From positions 47,310-111,309 of the forward strand of contig JAIXOQ010000031.1 of the NCBI GenBank assembly GCA_027486675.1: 64,000 nucleotides of DNA, written 5' to 3'. Position numbers and translations under genes: made by a program. Positions 61,980-64,000 of the stretch are shown here, one piece after another. Positions within the stretch are counted from its first letter, which is position 1; every line of letters starts with the position of its first letter. The notes below the pieces were generated by a model. The model was not told the origin of the DNA. It searched no databases and saw only the letters and a list, made by a program, of their open reading frames with translations. This DNA is from Pseudomonadota bacterium (lineage in GTDB: Bacteria; Bdellovibrionota; UBA1018; CAIMNF01).

Positions 61980-63190
61980 TGATTCTGACTTGGATTGCTT
62001 TACTGAGCAGCGTATCGGGCGCAGAAACAGCTCTGCCTCTCAAGACTCGTACTCCCACGCTTCAAACGAGAACCTTTGTTGAAGAGCTCAAAGACGAGCA
62101 TCGGTGGCGTATCTTTTTAGGCGCTGATTTCGGATTGATCCGCTATTCGCCCGTGAATGAATTGACCGAAGGGTCTCGGCTGGGGGTTGCGACTGGCGCA
62201 AAGGTTCTTCTTTCGCGATACACGCAGGCATGGATTTACGACGGAGGTTTTGGCTGGCAGTTCATGACGGCATCAGGAACCAATCCGGATCAGTCGAAAT
62301 CTAAAAGCACGGCACGCACCACATTCTTAGAACTCTCTGCTCGATATAGAACGAAAACGGATTGGCAGCTCGGGCCAGTGGTAAATGTTTGGTTGGCGAC
62401 CGACAACGGATTAAATCCCGATATCCGTTCTAATGCTGGGAACAATGGAATCTTTGGTGGTTTTCAAGCCAACAAAGAGTGGGAGACCGAAGAGGGTTGG
62501 CGATTACGTTTTGGGGGGCGCGGACTGATTGATATCAATGCGTCGAGCAAGACCGTATTGATCGCACAGGCGCTCTTTCAAATTGGTTTTCCTTTTGCTT
62601 CAGAAACCTACACACGCAAGGTTTGGGTGGAAAAAACACCATCCCGTGAGCAATCACTCACCGAACAGGATCTTAAAGCGATTCCCAAAGTGACGACTGC
62701 AGATCCTGTTTTCATAGATAGTCCTGAGACAGTGGATCCCTCTGAACTCTCTTCGGTTGTGCATGTCCCTCCCGAGCGAGCAGCTCCGCCGCCAAAAAAA
62801 CTTGTCGTGACACTTGATGTTTCCAGGGTCTCCTTTGCTTCAAATAGCACGCGACTCCCAAAGGCTCAGGAAACCAAGCTCACCAATATTGGTCGTTTTT
62901 TATCGTCCAACCCTAACAAATGGGATCGTTTGGTGATATCGGGTCACACCGATGCAACGGGCAACCCTAAAAAGAATCTGAAGCTTTCACGTGCACGCGC
63001 GGACCGCGTTCGAGCTTTGATTGTTGCAGGCGGTGTTTCAGGTAAGCGCGTGCAAGCTATTGGCTATGGTTCAAAGAAGCTGCTCGATCGAAGAAAGGCT
63101 GCGGCTGCTCACAGTAAAAATCGGCGAGTGGAGTTTGAATTCCTAGGGATCACGGATGATCTGGTCATTCGCAAAGGGATGAAAGAGTAG
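61979..63190 (+). CDS. OmpA-family outer membrane protein
   Basis: A 403-residue protein. Signal peptide MILTWIALLSSVSGA; residues about 40-205 look like an eight-strand outer-membrane barrel (RIFLGADFGLIRYSPVNE, WIYDGGFGWQFMTASG, LRFGGRGLIDIN). A Pro/Ser-rich linker leads to the C-terminal OmpA peptidoglycan-binding domain (about 265-395), with VSFASNSTRLPKAQETKL, ISGHTDATGNPKKNLKLSRA and VQAIGYGSKKLL. The conserved Asp and Arg that hold diaminopimelate are in HTDATG and SRARADRVRAL. AGAGGG lies six bases before ATG 61979. It overlaps glpD by one base, so the two are cotranscribed, though a functional link is not obvious. Confidence 0.87.
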   Translation: MILTWIALLSSVSGAETALPLKTRTPTLQTRTFVEELKDEHRWRIFLGADFGLIRYSPVNELTEGSRLGVATGAKVLLSRYTQAWIYDGGFGWQFMTASGTNPDQSKSKSTARTTFLELSARYRTKTDWQLGPVVNVWLATDNGLNPDIRSNAGNNGIFGGFQANKEWETEEGWRLRFGGRGLIDINASSKTVLIAQALFQIGFPFASETYTRKVWVEKTPSREQSLTEQDLKAIPKVTTADPVFIDSPETVDPSELSSVVHVPPERAAPPPKKLVVTLDVSRVSFASNSTRLPKAQETKLTNIGRFLSSNPNKWDRLVISGHTDATGNPKKNLKLSRARADRVRALIVAGGVSGKRVQAIGYGSKKLLDRRKAAAAHSKNRRVEFEFLGITDDLVIRKGMKE

Positions 63191-63196
63191 GGGTGT

Positions 63197-63212
63197 GCCT
63201 CTAGAGGCTTTT
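63197..63212. terminator. weak palindromic terminator between convergent genes
   Basis: GCCTCTAGAGGC (63197-63208) is a perfect palindrome followed by TTTT, with GTGT and ACAC outside it. The stem is short, but it sits exactly between two convergent genes. Confidence 0.35.
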
Positions 63213-63238
63213 ACACGGCAACTCGGACAAATCGGTCG

Positions 63239-63820
63239 TTAGTGGTCGCTAGCATTGGGCAGTGCCGAATAGTCCGGCTGTGTTTCGATAGTAGTGATGG
63301 CACCAGAGGTCTGACATTCGCTGCGGACTACATGCCTTATTCCTGAGCTAGGAGGAGTAGTGGATTCTTGCGAGAGTGAATCCACAGATGCAGGCGAACT
63401 TTGAAATTGAAGGTGTGCAGCAAGGCACTCAAGAAGACCGACTGAGGTTTTAGCGTTCGGCCTACCTTGATCCTTGGATAACTCAGTCTTTTTTCCTGTC
63501 TTGTTACCTTCTGAGGACGACGTAATTCTTATAATTGCAGGCAAACCACGTATCCAACTTGCAGCTTTGATCGATGTAAAAACGCTGAAGTTCGGGTCCT
63601 GTCCCAGACTTAGCCTTTTGACCTGACTTTCATGCCGACCGATGCAAGTGTCGAATAGCACCTCGGAATCCGGGGTCACCCACATCTCGCCTTTAGAGAG
63701 GTCCTCAACAACGTGGTGGTAGCAAGTCACATAAAATTTATCTATTGGATTGTTTTCTCCTGCAGATGCGCTCGTTATAGAGAGCACAGAAGCGGCCAAA
63801 AAAGTAAGAGCGGTTTTCAT
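63239..63820 (-). CDS. small secreted protein of unknown function
   Basis: A 193-residue protein with a clear signal peptide (MKTALTFLAASVLSITSASA). The mature N-terminal half is ordered and has four Cys residues spread over the protein (YVTCYHH, FDTCIGR, LLECLAA, RSECQTS), likely two disulphides. The last 50 residues are Ser/Thr-rich. No motif is recognised. A promoter-like pair ends six bases before ATG and no Shine-Dalgarno sequence is present. It is convergent with the OmpA-family gene. Confidence 0.65.
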   Translation of the reverse strand: MKTALTFLAASVLSITSASAGENNPIDKFYVTCYHHVVEDLSKGEMWVTPDSEVLFDTCIGRHESQVKRLSLGQDPNFSVFTSIKAASWIRGLPAIIRITSSSEGNKTGKKTELSKDQGRPNAKTSVGLLECLAAHLQFQSSPASVDSLSQESTTPPSSGIRHVVRSECQTSGAITTIETQPDYSALPNASDH

Positions 63821-63826
63821 GAGGGG

Positions 63827-63855
63827 ATCTTAGTTTTAAAAAGTAAAAAAGTCAA
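63827..63855 (-). promoter_or_regulatory. candidate promoter for a leaderless transcript (secreted protein at 63239)
   Basis: On the minus strand TTGACT (63855-63850), 17-nt spacer, TAAGAT (63832-63827, four of six), then six bases to ATG 63820. There is no Shine-Dalgarno sequence. The geometry is the same as at 19481-19516. Confidence 0.5.
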
Positions 63856-64000
63856 CATATCATTCTTGGGACATGGGCTGGCGAATTACCTCGTAATGAA
63901 TTCGACCGAGCTGTGGTGCGTTAATAGTGAGGAAACGGCTCGTTACCTCATAATCAGGTTTTGAACCCAATATGACCCGGACCATCCGGGCGAAAGGACC

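Noticed and set aside
63713..63964. A plus-strand 83-codon frame at the right edge
   Set aside because: It begins inside the antisense of a signal-peptide gene and has no coding character; the 180-bp tail after 63820 holds no supported gene.
1..64000. tRNA, rRNA, insertion sequences, integrases
   Set aside because: I looked for TpsiC-arm-like GTTCRANNC contexts, 16S/23S landmarks and transposase motifs (DDE, HUH) and saw none; a covariance-model scan would be needed to exclude small RNAs.

Overview
The window looks like chromosome from a free-living Gram-negative bacterium of roughly 50% GC. Many products carry signal peptides, and there are outer-membrane proteins (a porin-like barrel and an OmpA-family protein). 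Fatty-acyl-AMP ligase, a class III cyclase and many secreted orphan proteins occur together with complete housekeeping genes. This mix suggests a Bdellovibrionota/Oligoflexia-type or other deep proteobacterial lineage. That placement is inference from gene content; no rRNA or tRNA gene is present to settle it. I saw no insertion sequence, prophage, CRISPR array or origin.

Layout. 1-6.1 kb: 3' end of mnmA, a Nif3-family gene, a lipoprotein/secreted hydrolase pair, a DUF6973-like/membrane protein pair and a DHH phosphoesterase. 6.1-8.9 kb: a small conserved protein, a GT4 glycosyltransferase, and a porin-like protein with a strong terminator. 9.0-15.8 kb: a lipid-type operon with a 1256-residue FAAL-acyl-CoA dehydrogenase-ACP fusion, an unknown protein, a membrane left-handed beta-helix protein and a membrane class III cyclase. 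15.9-17.2 kb: an orphan ORF and two divergent DoxX-like genes. 17.2-23.7 kb: two family-5 solute-binding proteins flanking a decayed toxin-antitoxin pair, then an alpha-KG-HExxH-type peptide hydroxylase homologue and a hybrid histidine kinase. 23.7-32 kb: FadH-type reductase, a third family-5 binding protein, a YghO-like GNAT protein, a PafA-like phosphatase and a Prc-type protease. 32-36 kb: Gly-rich and other orphan secreted proteins rich in a 12-bp palindrome. 36-45.8 kb: an MFS transporter, a Nudix-MutS2-Smr fusion, a SelO-like secreted protein, an AAA+ regulator without GAFTGA and several orphans. 45.9-49.7 kb: two RNA-modification enzymes, a ZIP transporter and a photolyase. 49.6-53 kb: a polar amino-acid ABC operon with an extra family-5 binding protein. 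53-63.8 kb: lpdA-sucB-sucA read leftward, then aspS, glpD, an OmpA-family gene and a small secreted protein.

Most worth a second look: (i) the binding protein/HExxH hydroxylase/hybrid kinase locus, including a near-identical 228-bp 3' tract shared by its two binding-protein genes; (ii) the FAAL-ACAD-ACP operon, with no PKS or NRPS nearby and an in-frame 9-bp tandem repeat in the linker; (iii) the Nudix-MutS2 fusion; (iv) a dispersed palindrome GTGGCCGGCCAC; and (v) several genes whose promoter-like TTGnnn/-10 pair ends 5-10 nt before the start codon with no Shine-Dalgarno sequence, as expected for leaderless mRNAs.
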